Shown here one piece after another: positions 34,314 through 42,773 of a stretch of DNA of 64,000 bases. Within the stretch, counting starts at the first letter, position 1, and each line of letters starts with the position of its first letter. The position numbers and the translations under genes were made by a program. This DNA comes from Streptomyces sp. NBC_01216. Its GTDB lineage: Bacteria; Actinomycetota; Actinomycetes; Streptomycetales; Streptomycetaceae. The notes under the pieces are model-generated. The model had not been told where the DNA came from. It did no database searches and saw only the letters and a program-made list of their open reading frames with translations. The stretch is taken from contig NZ_CP108677.1 of assembly GCF_035994945.1 (NCBI RefSeq), positions 5,890,001 through 5,954,000 on the forward strand, given 5' to 3'.

Positions 34314-35040
34314 ATCTCGCTCCGCCCGGAGACGGCGCCGCCTCCTCCGGCTCCTGCGCACCGTCGTGGGAGGCGTGTCCCTGGCCGTCGGGGGCGTCTG
34401 GTGGGCCCAGGGCGGGGAGCCGCCCGACCCGCCGGCCAGTACAGCCTCCGCGGCGGACGGGCACACCGACGGCCCGGCGGCCCGCGCAGGGTCGCCGCGG
34501 CCGGCCGGACCGCCCGCCCGGGCGAGGCCCGGCGCCTCGTCGCGCCCCCCGGCCGGACCGTCGCCCACGCCGCTGCCCGCCTCGCGCGCCACCCGCCTCG
34601 CCATCCCCGCGATCACCATCGAGGCGCCGGTGCGAGCCGTCAGCGTGGACCGGGTGGGACGGCTCGGCTCCCCGCCGGTCGACAACCCCCGGGTCGTCGG
34701 CTGGTACGCGCGCGGCGCCGCGCCGGGCGAGCGCGGCACGGCCGTCTTCGTCGGGCACCGGGACACCCGCACCGGACCCGCGATCTTCCTCAACCTCGAC
34801 TCGCTCAAACCGGGCAACACCGTCCGGATCGGCCGGGCGGACGGTCGCGTCGCCGTCTTCACGGTCGACAAGGTGCGGACGTACACCAAGACCGCGTTCC
34901 CCGACACGGAGGTCTACGGGCCCACCGGCCGTCCCGAGATCCGTTTGCTCACCTGCGGCGGAGCCTTCTCGCCGAAGACCGGATACCAGTCGAACATCGT
35001 CGTCTTCGCCCACCTCACGGACGTCACCCGACGTCTCTGA
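34300..35040 (+). CDS. Class F sortase
   Basis: This is a 246-residue membrane-bound transpeptidase. A basic start (MARRRSRSARRRRRLLRLL) precedes one transmembrane helix (about 20-36) and a Pro/Ala-rich linker to residue 95. The sortase barrel contains LAIPAITIEAPV, His153 in VFVGHRD and Cys219 in LLTCGG. The usual arginine near the C terminus is not obvious: that stretch reads KTGYQSNIVVFAH. Class F sortases attach or process surface proteins in actinobacteria, but their signals are poorly known. The neighbouring surface protein gene overlaps it and is the natural candidate partner. Confidence 0.87.
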   Translation: MARRRSRSARRRRRLLRLLRTVVGGVSLAVGGVWWAQGGEPPDPPASTASAADGHTDGPAARAGSPRPAGPPARARPGASSRPPAGPSPTPLPASRATRLAIPAITIEAPVRAVSVDRVGRLGSPPVDNPRVVGWYARGAAPGERGTAVFVGHRDTRTGPAIFLNLDSLKPGNTVRIGRADGRVAVFTVDKVRTYTKTAFPDTEVYGPTGRPEIRLLTCGGAFSPKTGYQSNIVVFAHLTDVTRRL

Positions 35041-35059
35041 GGGGCCGGCCGCCGCTCCG

Positions 35060-35086
35060 CCCGCCGGGCCCGCCTCACCCGGCGGG
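35060..35086 (+). terminator. Terminator after the sortase gene
   Basis: CCCGCCGGG (35060-35068) and CCCGGCGGG (35078-35086) form a perfect 9-bp stem with a 9-nt loop, 19 nt after the stop codon. Confidence 0.7.
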
Positions 35087-35168
35087 TCGCCCGTGCGGGG
35101 AGCGCTCCGAGGGCCCCGGGGGAGGGTCCGGATCCGGACGGCGGGTAAGACCCGCCCTGGCGTCAGAA

Positions 35169-35185
35169 AACTAACAGCGCTAGTT
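35169..35185. promoter_or_regulatory. Operator-like site upstream of the aldehyde dehydrogenase
   Basis: AACTAACAGCGCTAGTT lies 45 bp before the aldehyde dehydrogenase start. It matches AACTAGCAGTGCTAATT at 40356-40372 at 14 of 17 positions. Outer arms AACTA/TAGTT are complementary. Confidence 0.7.
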
Positions 35186-35229
35186 TGGGTGGCCATGACG
35201 AACCGGCCGGTCACACGAGGAGACAGTCG

Positions 35230-36621
35230 ATGAAGGCCCACGACGCGATGTACATCGGCGGAGCTTGGCGCGCAGCAGCCTCCTCCGGCACGATTCCGGT
35301 GACCGATCCTTCGGACGAGCGGATCGTCGCGCACGTCCCGGCCGGCACCCCCGAGGACGTGGACCTCGCCGTCCGCGCCGCCCGCGCGGCCCTGCCCGGC
35401 TGGGCGGCCACCGCGCCCGCCGAGCGCGCCGCCCGCCTCGTGGCGCTCCGCGACGCACTCGCCGCTCGTGCGGAGGAGATCGCCGCCACCGTCACCACCG
35501 AGCTCGGCGCTCCGCCCAGGCTCGCCGCCGCCGTCCATACCGGCCTGCCGATCGCCGTCGCGGGCTCCTTCGCCGAACTCGCCGCCACGCACCCCTTCGA
35601 GGAGAAGGTCGGCAACTCCACCGTCTACGCCGAGCCCGTCGGTGTCGTCGGCGCCATCACGCCCTGGAACTACCCGCTCCACCAGATCGTCGCCAAGGTC
35701 GCCCCGGCGCTCGCGGCGGGCTGCACCGTCGTCCTCAAGCCCGCCGAGGACACCCCGCTGACCGCCCAGCTCTTCGCCGAGGCCGCCCACGAGGCGGGCC
35801 TCCCGGCCGGGGTCTTCAACCTGGTCACCGGCCTCGGACCGGTCGCCGGCCAGGCACTCGCCGGGCATTCGGACGTCGACCTCGTCTCCTTCACCGGGTC
35901 CACCGCAGTCGGCCGGCGGATCGGCGCCCTCGCGGGCGGGGCGGTCAAGCGGGTCGCCCTGGAGCTCGGCGGTAAGTCGGCCAACGTCATCCTGCCCTCC
36001 GCCGACCTGGCGAAGGCCGTCGCCGTCGGCATCGCCAACGTCATGTCCAACTCCGGCCAGACGTGCAGCGCCTGGACTCGGATGCTGGTCCACACCGACC
36101 GGTACGACGAGGCCGTGGCGCTCGCCGCCGAGGCCGTCGCCGCGTACGTACCCGGCGAGCGCGTCGGCCCGCTCGTCAGTGCCGAGCAGCAGCAGCGCGT
36201 CCTCGGCTACATCGAGAAGGGGATGGCGGAGGGCGCTCGGCTCGTCGTCGGCGGTCCCGATGCCCCCAGGGAGACCGGCTACTACGTCTCCCCGACCGTC
36301 TTCGCCGACGTCACCCCGGACATGACCATCGCCCAGGAGGAGATCTTCGGCCCGGTCGTCTCGATCCTGCGCTACCGGGATGAGGAGGAGGCCCTCGCGA
36401 TCGCCAACGGGACCGTGTACGGCCTCGCGGGCGCCGTCTGGGGCGAGCCGGAGGCCGCCGTCGCCTTCGCGCGGCGCATGGACACGGGCCAGGTCGACAT
36501 CAACGGAGGCCGATTCAACCCGCTGGCGCCGTTCGGTGGTTACAAGCAGTCGGGCGTCGGGCGCGAACTGGGCGCCCACGGCCTCGCCGAGTACCTCCAG
36601 ACCAAGTCCCTCCAGTTCTGA
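35230..36621 (+). CDS. NAD(P)-dependent aldehyde dehydrogenase
   Basis: The ATG after GAGGAGA gives 463 residues. PWNYPLHQIVAKVAPALAAGCTVVLKPAE is the cofactor-binding stretch. FTGSTAVGRRI and LELGGKSANVIL carry the general-base Glu, GQTCSAWTRMLV holds the catalytic Cys, and QEEIFGPVVSILRY and PFGGYKQSGVGRELG complete the signature. It oxidises an aldehyde to the acid. The zinc alcohol dehydrogenase gene starts 20 bp downstream, so the pair should convert an alcohol to a carboxylic acid. The substrate is not indicated. An operator shared with the locus at 40.4 kb lies just upstream. Confidence 0.93.
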   Translation: MKAHDAMYIGGAWRAAASSGTIPVTDPSDERIVAHVPAGTPEDVDLAVRAARAALPGWAATAPAERAARLVALRDALAARAEEIAATVTTELGAPPRLAAAVHTGLPIAVAGSFAELAATHPFEEKVGNSTVYAEPVGVVGAITPWNYPLHQIVAKVAPALAAGCTVVLKPAEDTPLTAQLFAEAAHEAGLPAGVFNLVTGLGPVAGQALAGHSDVDLVSFTGSTAVGRRIGALAGGAVKRVALELGGKSANVILPSADLAKAVAVGIANVMSNSGQTCSAWTRMLVHTDRYDEAVALAAEAVAAYVPGERVGPLVSAEQQQRVLGYIEKGMAEGARLVVGGPDAPRETGYYVSPTVFADVTPDMTIAQEEIFGPVVSILRYRDEEEALAIANGTVYGLAGAVWGEPEAAVAFARRMDTGQVDINGGRFNPLAPFGGYKQSGVGRELGAHGLAEYLQTKSLQF

Positions 36622-36641
36622 GCACCCGAGGAGCCAAGAGC

Positions 36642-37721
36642 GTGATCCGCGCCGCCGTCCTGCCCGCCGTCGGATCTCCGCTGGAGATCACCGGCATCGA
36701 ACTGCCCGAACCGGGCCCCGGCCGGGTCCGGGTCCGCCTGGCAGCCGCCGGGGTGTGCCACTCCGATCTGTCCCTGTCCGACGGCACCATGCGCGTGCCC
36801 GTGCCGGCCGTCCTCGGTCACGAGGGCGCCGGTACCGTCGTCTCGGTGGGCGAGGGGGTCGAGCACGTCGCCGTCGGGGACGGCGTCGTGCTCAACTGGG
36901 CGCCGTCCTGTGGTGCCTGCCACCACTGCTCGATGGGTGAGGTGTGGCTCTGCGCCGACGCGCTGACCGGCGCGGGCGCCGTGTACGCGGTCACCGAGGA
37001 CGGCACCGAACTCCATCCCGGGCTCAACGTCGCGGCCTTCGCCGAGGAGACCGTGGTGCCCGCGAAGTGTGTGCTGCCCGCCCCGGACGGCGTTCCGCTC
37101 ACGGAGGCCGCCCTGCTCGGCTGCGCCGTGCTCACCGGCTGGGGCGCGATCCACCACTCCGCGCGGGTCCGCGAGGGGGAGTCGGTCGCCGTCATCGGCG
37201 TCGGAGGAGTCGGCCTGGCGACTCTCCAGGCCGCCCGGATCGCGGGCGCGGGGCGGATCGTGGCGGTCGACGTCTCGCCCGAGAAGGAGGCCCTGGCCCG
37301 CGCCGCCGGCGCGACCGACTACCTGGTGGGGTCGGACAGGACGGCGCGGGAGATCCGCGCGCTGACGGGCGGCCACGGAGCGGACGTGGCCGTCGAGTGT
37401 GTCGGACGCGCCGTCACCATCCGTGCGGCCTGGGACTCCACCCGGCGCGGCGGACGCACCACCGTCGTCGGCATCGGCGGCAAGGACCAGCAGGTCTCCT
37501 TCAACGCCCTGGAGCTCTTCCACTGGGGCCGGACCCTGTCCGGCTGTGTCTACGGCAACTGCGACCCGGCCGAGGACCTTCCGGTCCTGGCCGAGCACAT
37601 CCGCGCCGGTCGTCTCGACCTCGGGGCGCTGGTCACGGAACGGATCACCCTGGACGGCATCCCGGGCGCCTTCGCCGACATGCTGGCGGGCAAGGGCGGC
37701 CGGGCGCTGGTGGTCTTCTGA
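36642..37721 (+). CDS. Zinc-dependent alcohol dehydrogenase (MDR family)
   Basis: This 359-residue protein starts at a GTG with GAGGAGCC upstream. Catalytic zinc ligands are in GVCHSD and GHEGAGTV. The structural-zinc motif is CGACHHCSMGEVWLC, and the NAD-binding motif is VIGVGGVGLATLQAARIAGA. It resembles the MDR branch containing mycothiol- and glutathione-dependent formaldehyde dehydrogenases, but lacks nothing a simple alcohol dehydrogenase needs. It is the second gene of an aldehyde/alcohol dehydrogenase operon. Confidence 0.92.
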   Translation: MIRAAVLPAVGSPLEITGIELPEPGPGRVRVRLAAAGVCHSDLSLSDGTMRVPVPAVLGHEGAGTVVSVGEGVEHVAVGDGVVLNWAPSCGACHHCSMGEVWLCADALTGAGAVYAVTEDGTELHPGLNVAAFAEETVVPAKCVLPAPDGVPLTEAALLGCAVLTGWGAIHHSARVREGESVAVIGVGGVGLATLQAARIAGAGRIVAVDVSPEKEALARAAGATDYLVGSDRTAREIRALTGGHGADVAVECVGRAVTIRAAWDSTRRGGRTTVVGIGGKDQQVSFNALELFHWGRTLSGCVYGNCDPAEDLPVLAEHIRAGRLDLGALVTERITLDGIPGAFADMLAGKGGRALVVF

Positions 37722-37742
37722 CCCGGAGGCGTGCCCCGGCGT

Positions 37743-37770
37743 GACGGGCCCGCGAGTCCGCAGGCCCGTC
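37743..37770. terminator. Bidirectional terminator hairpin
   Basis: GACGGGCC (37743-37750) and GGCCCGTC (37763-37770) are perfect 8-bp arms with a 12-nt loop. It lies between the convergent alcohol dehydrogenase and EamA genes. A second weaker GGTCC/GGACC pair follows. Confidence 0.6.
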
Positions 37771-37834
37771 GGTCCGCGGGCCCGTGGACCTGTGGGGAGC
37801 GGGCCGCGCCCCCCCGCCGGTCGAGGGGTGGACC

Positions 37835-38848
37835 TCAGACCGTTTCCGGCGCCGTGTCGGTGCTCCCGGCCGGGTCCGGCCGGGAGGCGTCGCCTCCCGG
37901 CGCCGGTGCGGCCGGCCTCGCGACGTCCGCGGCGCGCGCCGCGGACGTCGCGGCACCCTCCGCCTCCGTGGTTCTCGGCCGGGAGCGCGAGACGGCCACG
38001 CCGGCCAGGCAGAGCACACCGCCCGCGAGGGTCAGCGGCCCCGGCAGTTCGCCCAGGAGCACCCACGCCATGACGACCACCAGTGCCGGGACGGCGTACG
38101 TGGTGGCGCCCATGCGTCCGGCCGTCGTACGCGCCAGGGCGTAGGCCCAGGTCGTGAAGGCGAGGGCGGTCGGGAAGACGCCGAGGTACACCATGTTCAG
38201 GGTCGCCGGCACCGGGGCCCCGGAGAGCTCACGGATCAACTGCCAGGAGAAGGGCAGGCAGGCCACCGTGCCGACGAGGCATCCGAAGGTGGTGACCTGC
38301 AGCGCGCTGCCGTGCCGGAGCGCCGGCTTCTGGGCGACGACACCGCCCGCGTACGCGAAGGCCGCGAGCAGGCACAGCACCACGCCGAGGACCGAGGCGT
38401 GCCCCTTCCCGGACATGGACAGGCCCACCGCCACGGCCCCCACGAAGGACACGCCCATGCCGGCGATCAGCCGGGGCGGCAGCTTCTCGCCCAGGAAGCG
38501 GGCGCCGAGCAGTGCGATGAGCAGGGGGCCGATGTTGACGACCATCGCGGCCGTTCCCGCGTCGACCTCCCGCTCGCCCCAGTTCAGCACCACCATGTAT
38601 CCGCCGAACCACAGCAGCCCCGACGTGAGGATCCCGGGCCAGGCTCCTCGGGACGGCAGCCCCTCACGCCGTATCAGCAGCACCAGGCCGAGCACGAGGG
38701 AACCGGCGAGCAGCCGGCCGAGCGCGAGGGCACCGGGGGAGTAGACCGCCCCGGCGCTGCGGATCGAGACGAAGGCGGAGGCCCACAGGGCGACGGAGAC
38801 ACCGGCGGCGGCGAGCGCCGGGCGGGAGGTGGTGCGGGAGTTCGGCAT
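37835..38848 (-). CDS. EamA/DMT family transporter
   Basis: This 337-residue protein has ten predicted helices in two EamA repeats. The first begins AAGVSVALWASAFVSIRSAGA and contains LARLLAGS-like GRLLAGSLVLG. The second begins GVVLCLLAAFAYAGGVVAQKPAL and contains TTYAVPALVVVMAWVLLGE. The family exports or imports small metabolites such as amino acids and purines. An ArsR-type regulator gene lies 32 bp upstream on the same strand. The 45-residue cytoplasmic tail is Ala/Pro-rich, and its DNA carries a perfect 34-bp palindrome. The start at 38848 lacks a strong ribosome site. Confidence 0.87.
   Translation of the reverse strand: MPNSRTTSRPALAAAGVSVALWASAFVSIRSAGAVYSPGALALGRLLAGSLVLGLVLLIRREGLPSRGAWPGILTSGLLWFGGYMVVLNWGEREVDAGTAAMVVNIGPLLIALLGARFLGEKLPPRLIAGMGVSFVGAVAVGLSMSGKGHASVLGVVLCLLAAFAYAGGVVAQKPALRHGSALQVTTFGCLVGTVACLPFSWQLIRELSGAPVPATLNMVYLGVFPTALAFTTWAYALARTTAGRMGATTYAVPALVVVMAWVLLGELPGPLTLAGGVLCLAGVAVSRSRPRTTEAEGAATSAARAADVARPAAPAPGGDASRPDPAGSTDTAPETV
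37919..37952. repeat. Perfect 34-bp palindrome inside the EamA gene tail
   Basis: Positions 37919-37935 are the exact reverse complement of 37936-37952. A second inverted repeat with 10-bp arms, CCGGGAGGCG-T-CGCCTCCCGG, lies at 37880-37900. Both fall in the codons of the low-complexity C-terminal tail, so selection may act on the structure more than on the protein. Confidence 0.8.
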
Positions 38849-38880
38849 GGGGCGACCGTAGGCCCTGGACGGTTCGGCGC

Positions 38881-39576
38881 TCACCGAATTTCCGGTGGGC
38901 TGATTCCCAGCGCGGTCCGGAGCGCTTCCTCGCCCTCGGATGTCACCTTCACGGCCCGTTCGGAGCCGATCCGTACGCACCAGCGCCGCTCCAGCGCGTG
39001 GCGGCACAGGGCCGCGCCCGCCAGGCCCGCGAGGTGCGGTCTCCGTTCGGTCCTGTCGAGGCAGCCGCGCGCGACGGGGCGTCGCCCGGTGGCGGCGAGC
39101 GTGATTCCCAGGTCCCCGAACCACGCCATGCCGAGGTCGGTGAGGGCGAACCCGGTGTCCTGGCGCAGCAGCCCGCGGGTGGTCATCGCGTCGGTGACGG
39201 CGGTGCCCAGGCGCCCGGCGAGATGGTCGTAACAGGTTCGCCCCCGGGCCATGGCCCGTCCCGCGCCGTGGGCACGAAGACCGTGCGGCGGTGCGGGGAC
39301 GGCGGGTTCGGCGTGGGCCGCGAGAGCCTCCACGAGATGGGCGAAGCCCGCATCGGCGAGACGGACGTACCGGTGCCGCCCCTGACGCTCCTCGGCGAGC
39401 ACACCGCCCGCCACGAGCCTGGAGAGGTGCTCGCTGGTGGTGGACGGCGCCACACCTCCGTGACGGGCCAGCTCACCGGCGGTCCAGGCTCGTCCGTCGA
39501 GGAGGGCGAGCAGAAACGCGGCGCGGGTCTCGTCGGCGAAGAGGGCCGCGAGGGCGGCGAGATCTCGGGGTGCCAT
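38881..39576 (-). CDS. ArsR family winged-helix regulator
   Basis: This 231-residue protein starts MAPRDLAALAALFADETRAAF, with an alternative ATG three codons earlier. GRAWTAGELARHGGVAPSTTSEHLSRLVAGGVLAEERQGRHRYVRL (in pieces) is the ArsR winged helix. There is no CxC metal motif in the recognition region. The C-terminal half resembles a helical domain common in Streptomyces ArsR proteins and contains GRTCYDHLAGRLG. It is upstream of and probably co-transcribed with the EamA transporter gene, which it likely controls. Confidence 0.87.
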   Translation of the reverse strand: MAPRDLAALAALFADETRAAFLLALLDGRAWTAGELARHGGVAPSTTSEHLSRLVAGGVLAEERQGRHRYVRLADAGFAHLVEALAAHAEPAVPAPPHGLRAHGAGRAMARGRTCYDHLAGRLGTAVTDAMTTRGLLRQDTGFALTDLGMAWFGDLGITLAATGRRPVARGCLDRTERRPHLAGLAGAALCRHALERRWCVRIGSERAVKVTSEGEEALRTALGISPPEIR

Positions 39577-39661
39577 GCCCACCATGTTCCCGCAGGGACG
39601 TTTCGGCGGGGACCGAACGTTTGCGTCGCGCCTGTCCGCGTGCTTCCCGTTCCGTCCGCCG

Positions 39662-40327
39662 CTACGCGCCGCGCGCCGACTCCGTACCCCGGCTCCCCGC
39701 CCCGTACTGGATCGACAGCCCGTCGAGCAGGGCCCGCAGGCCCGTCTCGAACGCGCCCTCGTCCACCTGCTGGCGGTGCTCCGCCAGCAGGTGCGCCTGG
39801 CCCAGGTGGGGGTAGTCGGCCGGGTCGTAGGCGGTCTCGTCGTCCACGAAGCCGCGGGCGAAGGAGCCGAGCGCCGAACCGGTGATGAAGTAGCGCATCA
39901 GCGCCCCGATGGAGGTCGCCTGCGCCGGCGGCCAGCCTGCCCGGACCATCGCTCCGAACACCGCGTCCGCCACCCGCAGGCCCGCCGGGCGGCGGCCCGG
40001 GCCCTGGGCGAGGACGGGGACGATGTGCGGGTGGTCGGCCAGGGCGGCCCGGTAGGAGACGGCCCAGTCGTGCAGGGCCGTACGCCAGTCACGGTCGTCG
40101 TCCTCGTCGAACATCGACAGGTCGACCTTCGCGCTGACCGCGTCGGCGACGGCGTCGAGGATCTCGTCCTTCGTGTGGAAGTGGTTGTAGAGGGAGGGGC
40201 CGCTCACTCCCAGTTCCGCCGCCAGCCGCCGGGTGGAGACCGCGGCGAGGCCCTCCGCGTCCACGAGCGCGCCGGCCGTCTCGACGATCCGGTCTCGGTT
40301 GAGGAGGGGCTTGCGCGGTCGGGCCAT
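39662..40327 (-). CDS. TetR family regulator
   Basis: This 221-residue protein begins ARPRKPLLNRDRIVETAGALV. The helix-turn-helix is AVSTRRLAAELGVSGPSLYNHFHTKDEIL. The C-terminal TetR_C domain contains HDWAVSYRAALADHPHIVPVL. It is divergent from the acyl-CoA dehydrogenase gene. A 17-bp operator-like site lies between them and recurs upstream of the aldehyde dehydrogenase gene 5 kb away. It is therefore the likely repressor of both units. An alternative start is three codons upstream. Confidence 0.87.
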   Translation of the reverse strand: MARPRKPLLNRDRIVETAGALVDAEGLAAVSTRRLAAELGVSGPSLYNHFHTKDEILDAVADAVSAKVDLSMFDEDDDRDWRTALHDWAVSYRAALADHPHIVPVLAQGPGRRPAGLRVADAVFGAMVRAGWPPAQATSIGALMRYFITGSALGSFARGFVDDETAYDPADYPHLGQAHLLAEHRQQVDEGAFETGLRALLDGLSIQYGAGSRGTESARGA

Positions 40328-40355
40328 GGCGCACATAGTAGGCCCGTACCCCAGA

Positions 40356-40372
40356 AACTAGCAGTGCTAATT
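40356..40372. promoter_or_regulatory. Operator-like site between TetR and acyl-CoA dehydrogenase
   Basis: AACTAGCAGTGCTAATT lies 26 bp before the dehydrogenase GTG and 28 bp before the TetR start. It is the partner of the site at 35169-35185. Its AT-richness and central position suit a TetR operator. Confidence 0.75.
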
Positions 40373-40398
40373 AAAGGCGATCGAAGGTCGGTGCCGCA

Positions 40399-41550
40399 GT
40401 GAACCTGGAACTGAGCGAGGAGCAGGAAGCCGTTCGGAGGCTCGCCGCGGACTTCGTCAGCCGCGACGTCGCCCCCCACGCCGTGGCCTGGGACCGCGCC
40501 GAGGAAGTCGACCGTTCGATCGTCGGCAGGCTCGGTGCGGTCGGCTTCCTCGGGCTCACGATCCCGGAGGAGTACGGAGGCTCCGGCGGCGACCACCTCT
40601 CGTACTGCCTGGTCACCGAGGAGCTGGGGCGGGGCGACTCCTCCGTGCGCGGCATCGTGTCCGTCTCGCTCGGGCTCGTCGCCAAGACGATCGCCGCCTG
40701 GGGCGACGAGGAGCAGAAGCGGCGGTGGCTGCCGCGCCTCGCCACGGGCGACGTCGTCGGCTGCTTCGGCCTCACCGAGCCCGGGACCGGCTCCGACGCG
40801 GGGAACCTGGCCACCAGGGCGGTCCGTGACGGCGACGCGTACGTCATCGACGGCGCGAAGACGTTCATCACCAACGGCACCTGGGCCGATGTCGTGCTGC
40901 TCTTCGCCCGCACCAACGACACCCCCGGTCACCGGGGCGTCTCCGCCTTCCTCGTCCCCGCCGACGCTCCCGGACTCACCCGGCGCGCCATCCACGGCAA
41001 GCTCGGGCTGCGCGGTCAGGCCACCGCCGAACTGGTCCTGGAAGGCGTCCGTGTCCCGGCCGCCGCGATGCTCGGGCCCGAGGGCAAAGGCTTCACGGTC
41101 GCCATGTCCGCGCTCGCCAAGGGGCGGATGTCGGTCGCGGCCGGCTGTGTCGGCATCGCGCAGGCGGCACTCGACGCGGCCGTGCGCTACGCGGGCGAGC
41201 GCGAGCAGTTCGGCAAGCCCATCGCCTCCTACCAACTGGTCCAGGAGCTGATCAGCGACATCGCCGTCGACGTGGCCGCGGCCCGGCTGCTGACCTGGCG
41301 CGTCGCCGATCTGATCGACCGGGGCGAGGAGTTCGCGACCGCCGCCTCCCAGGCGAAGCTGTACGCCTCGGAGGCCGCCGTGCGCTGTGCCAACAACGCC
41401 CTCCAGGTCTTCGGCGGCTACGGCTACATCGACGAGTACCCGGTCGGCAAGCTGCTGCGCGACGCCCGTGTGATGACGCTCTACGAGGGCACCAGTCAGA
41501 TCCAGAAGCTGATCATCGGGCGGGCGCTGACGGGGGTCTCGGCCTTCTGA
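40399..41550 (+). CDS. Acyl-CoA dehydrogenase
   Basis: This 383-residue protein has the acyl-CoA dehydrogenase layout: ELSEEQEAVRRLAADFV at the start, CFGLTEPGTGSDAGNL and KTFITNGTWADVVLLFAR at the FAD/substrate site. The C-terminal REQFGKPIASYQLVQE and GGYGYIDEYPVGKLLRDARV follow. LYEGTSQIQKLIIGRAL contains the Glu at the classical base position. It introduces the alpha,beta double bond in an acyl-CoA. Chain preference is not evident. Divergent TetR control links it to the alcohol/aldehyde dehydrogenase pair. Confidence 0.93.
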   Translation: MNLELSEEQEAVRRLAADFVSRDVAPHAVAWDRAEEVDRSIVGRLGAVGFLGLTIPEEYGGSGGDHLSYCLVTEELGRGDSSVRGIVSVSLGLVAKTIAAWGDEEQKRRWLPRLATGDVVGCFGLTEPGTGSDAGNLATRAVRDGDAYVIDGAKTFITNGTWADVVLLFARTNDTPGHRGVSAFLVPADAPGLTRRAIHGKLGLRGQATAELVLEGVRVPAAAMLGPEGKGFTVAMSALAKGRMSVAAGCVGIAQAALDAAVRYAGEREQFGKPIASYQLVQELISDIAVDVAAARLLTWRVADLIDRGEEFATAASQAKLYASEAAVRCANNALQVFGGYGYIDEYPVGKLLRDARVMTLYEGTSQIQKLIIGRALTGVSAF

Positions 41551-41610
41551 GTACCGGGATGAGTAGCCCGGCGGATGTGGCGAAGGCCGCCTGCGCGGGA
41601 CGCTGTCGCC

Positions 41611-41898
41611 ATGAGTGAGACACCGGTCAAGCAGCAGAACACGGCCGCCTACCACCTGCAGGCGGTCCTCTCCTTCGGACTCGCCCTCGCGGCCGTGGGC
41701 GTCGGGATCTTCAACCTCCAGGCGGACGCCTGGGTGCGGTCCTTCCTCGCCATCGCGGTCCTCTATCTGACGACCTCGGCCTTCACGCTCGCCAAGGTCG
41801 TGCGGGACCGCCAGGAGGCCGGCCAGATCGTCAGCCGTGTGGACCAGGCCCGTCTGGAGAAGCTCCTCGCCGAGCACGACCCCTTCCAGAAACTCTGA
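41611..41898 (+). CDS. YiaA/YiaB family membrane protein
   Basis: This 95-residue protein has the YiaAB two-helix domain: YHLQAVLSFGLALAAVGVGIFNL is the first helix and SFLAIAVLYLTTSAFTLAKVVRD the second, with a charged C-terminal cytoplasmic helix. The function is unknown. It starts 60 bp after the acyl-CoA dehydrogenase gene on the same strand and may be co-transcribed. The chosen ATG begins MSETPVKQQNTAAY. Confidence 0.85.
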   Translation: MSETPVKQQNTAAYHLQAVLSFGLALAAVGVGIFNLQADAWVRSFLAIAVLYLTTSAFTLAKVVRDRQEAGQIVSRVDQARLEKLLAEHDPFQKL

Positions 41899-42081
41899 TC
41901 CGCCGAGCCCCCCACCCGGGGACGCGGGGGAGCGGGGCCGGGGAGCGGGCGGGCCGGGCGTCAGGGGTGGCGGTCATGCCGGCGAAGCCGGTCGTGCGGG
42001 GATGCCGTGGTGCGGTCGGCGTGGTAAGGAGGCCGGCGCGTCACGTGGGCAGGGGGCCGGGCCCGCACCCCGCCCACTTCT

Positions 42082-42097
42082 CTAAGCGCTTGCTCAG
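42082..42097. promoter_or_regulatory. Operator upstream of the 42.1-kb TetR gene
   Basis: CTAAGCGCTTGCTCAG carries CTAAGC and GCTCAG half-sites around 4 bp, 46 bp before the TetR start. The matching site at 43264-43279 is a perfect version. Confidence 0.7.
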
Positions 42098-42143
42098 CTT
42101 CGTTGTATGGTGTTCGTCCTGGCGGATGAGGAAAGGGCGAACG

Positions 42144-42773
42144 ATGAGCGTGGCGGAGCAGACGCCCGACGGCGAGGACGTGCCGTGGGGCGAGGTCACG
42201 CCCGAGGCGGCCCGGCGCCTGCTGGTCGCGGCCGTCGAGGCATTCGCCGAGCGCGGGTACCACGCCACGACGACCCGCGACATCGCGGGCCGCGCCGGGA
42301 TGAGCCCCGCGGCCCTCTACATCCACTACAAGACCAAGGAAGAGCTGCTCCACCGGATCAGTCGCATCGGCCACGACAAGGCCCTGGAGATCCTCCGGGC
42401 CGCCGCCGACGGTGGGGGGACGTCCGGCGAGCGTCTCGCCGACGCGGTGCGGTCCTTCGTGCGCTGGCACGCCGAGCGTCACACCACCGCCCGGGTCGTC
42501 CAGTACGAACTCGACGCGCTCGGCCCCGAGCATCGTGCCGAGATCGTGGAACTGCGCCGCGAGTCCGACGCCGTCGTCCGCCGGATCATCGACGAGGGCG
42601 TGGCGGCGGGTGAGTTCGAGGTGCCGGACGTGGCCGGCACGGCGGTCGCCGTGCTCTCCCTGTGCATCGACGTGTCCCGTTGGTTCAACGCGCAGGGCCG
42701 CCGCACGCCGGACGAGGTCGGCGCGCTCTACGCCGACCTCGTGCTGCGGATGGTCGGCGGTGCTCAGAAGTAG
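42144..42773 (+). CDS. TetR family regulator
   Basis: This 209-residue protein starts MSVAEQTPDGEDVPWGEV after GAAAGGG. The helix-turn-helix lies in FAERGYHATTTRDIAGRAGM and SPAALYIHYKTKEELLHRI. The C-terminal domain, with HTTARVVQYELDALGPEHRAEIVELR, is of the KstR2/acyl-CoA-responsive type. It converges with a MaoC gene, and their 3' ends overlap by 10 bp. Near-identical operators stand at both outer ends of the pair, so it probably represses itself and the hydratase. Confidence 0.88.
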   Translation: MSVAEQTPDGEDVPWGEVTPEAARRLLVAAVEAFAERGYHATTTRDIAGRAGMSPAALYIHYKTKEELLHRISRIGHDKALEILRAAADGGGTSGERLADAVRSFVRWHAERHTTARVVQYELDALGPEHRAEIVELRRESDAVVRRIIDEGVAAGEFEVPDVAGTAVAVLSLCIDVSRWFNAQGRRTPDEVGALYADLVLRMVGGAQK

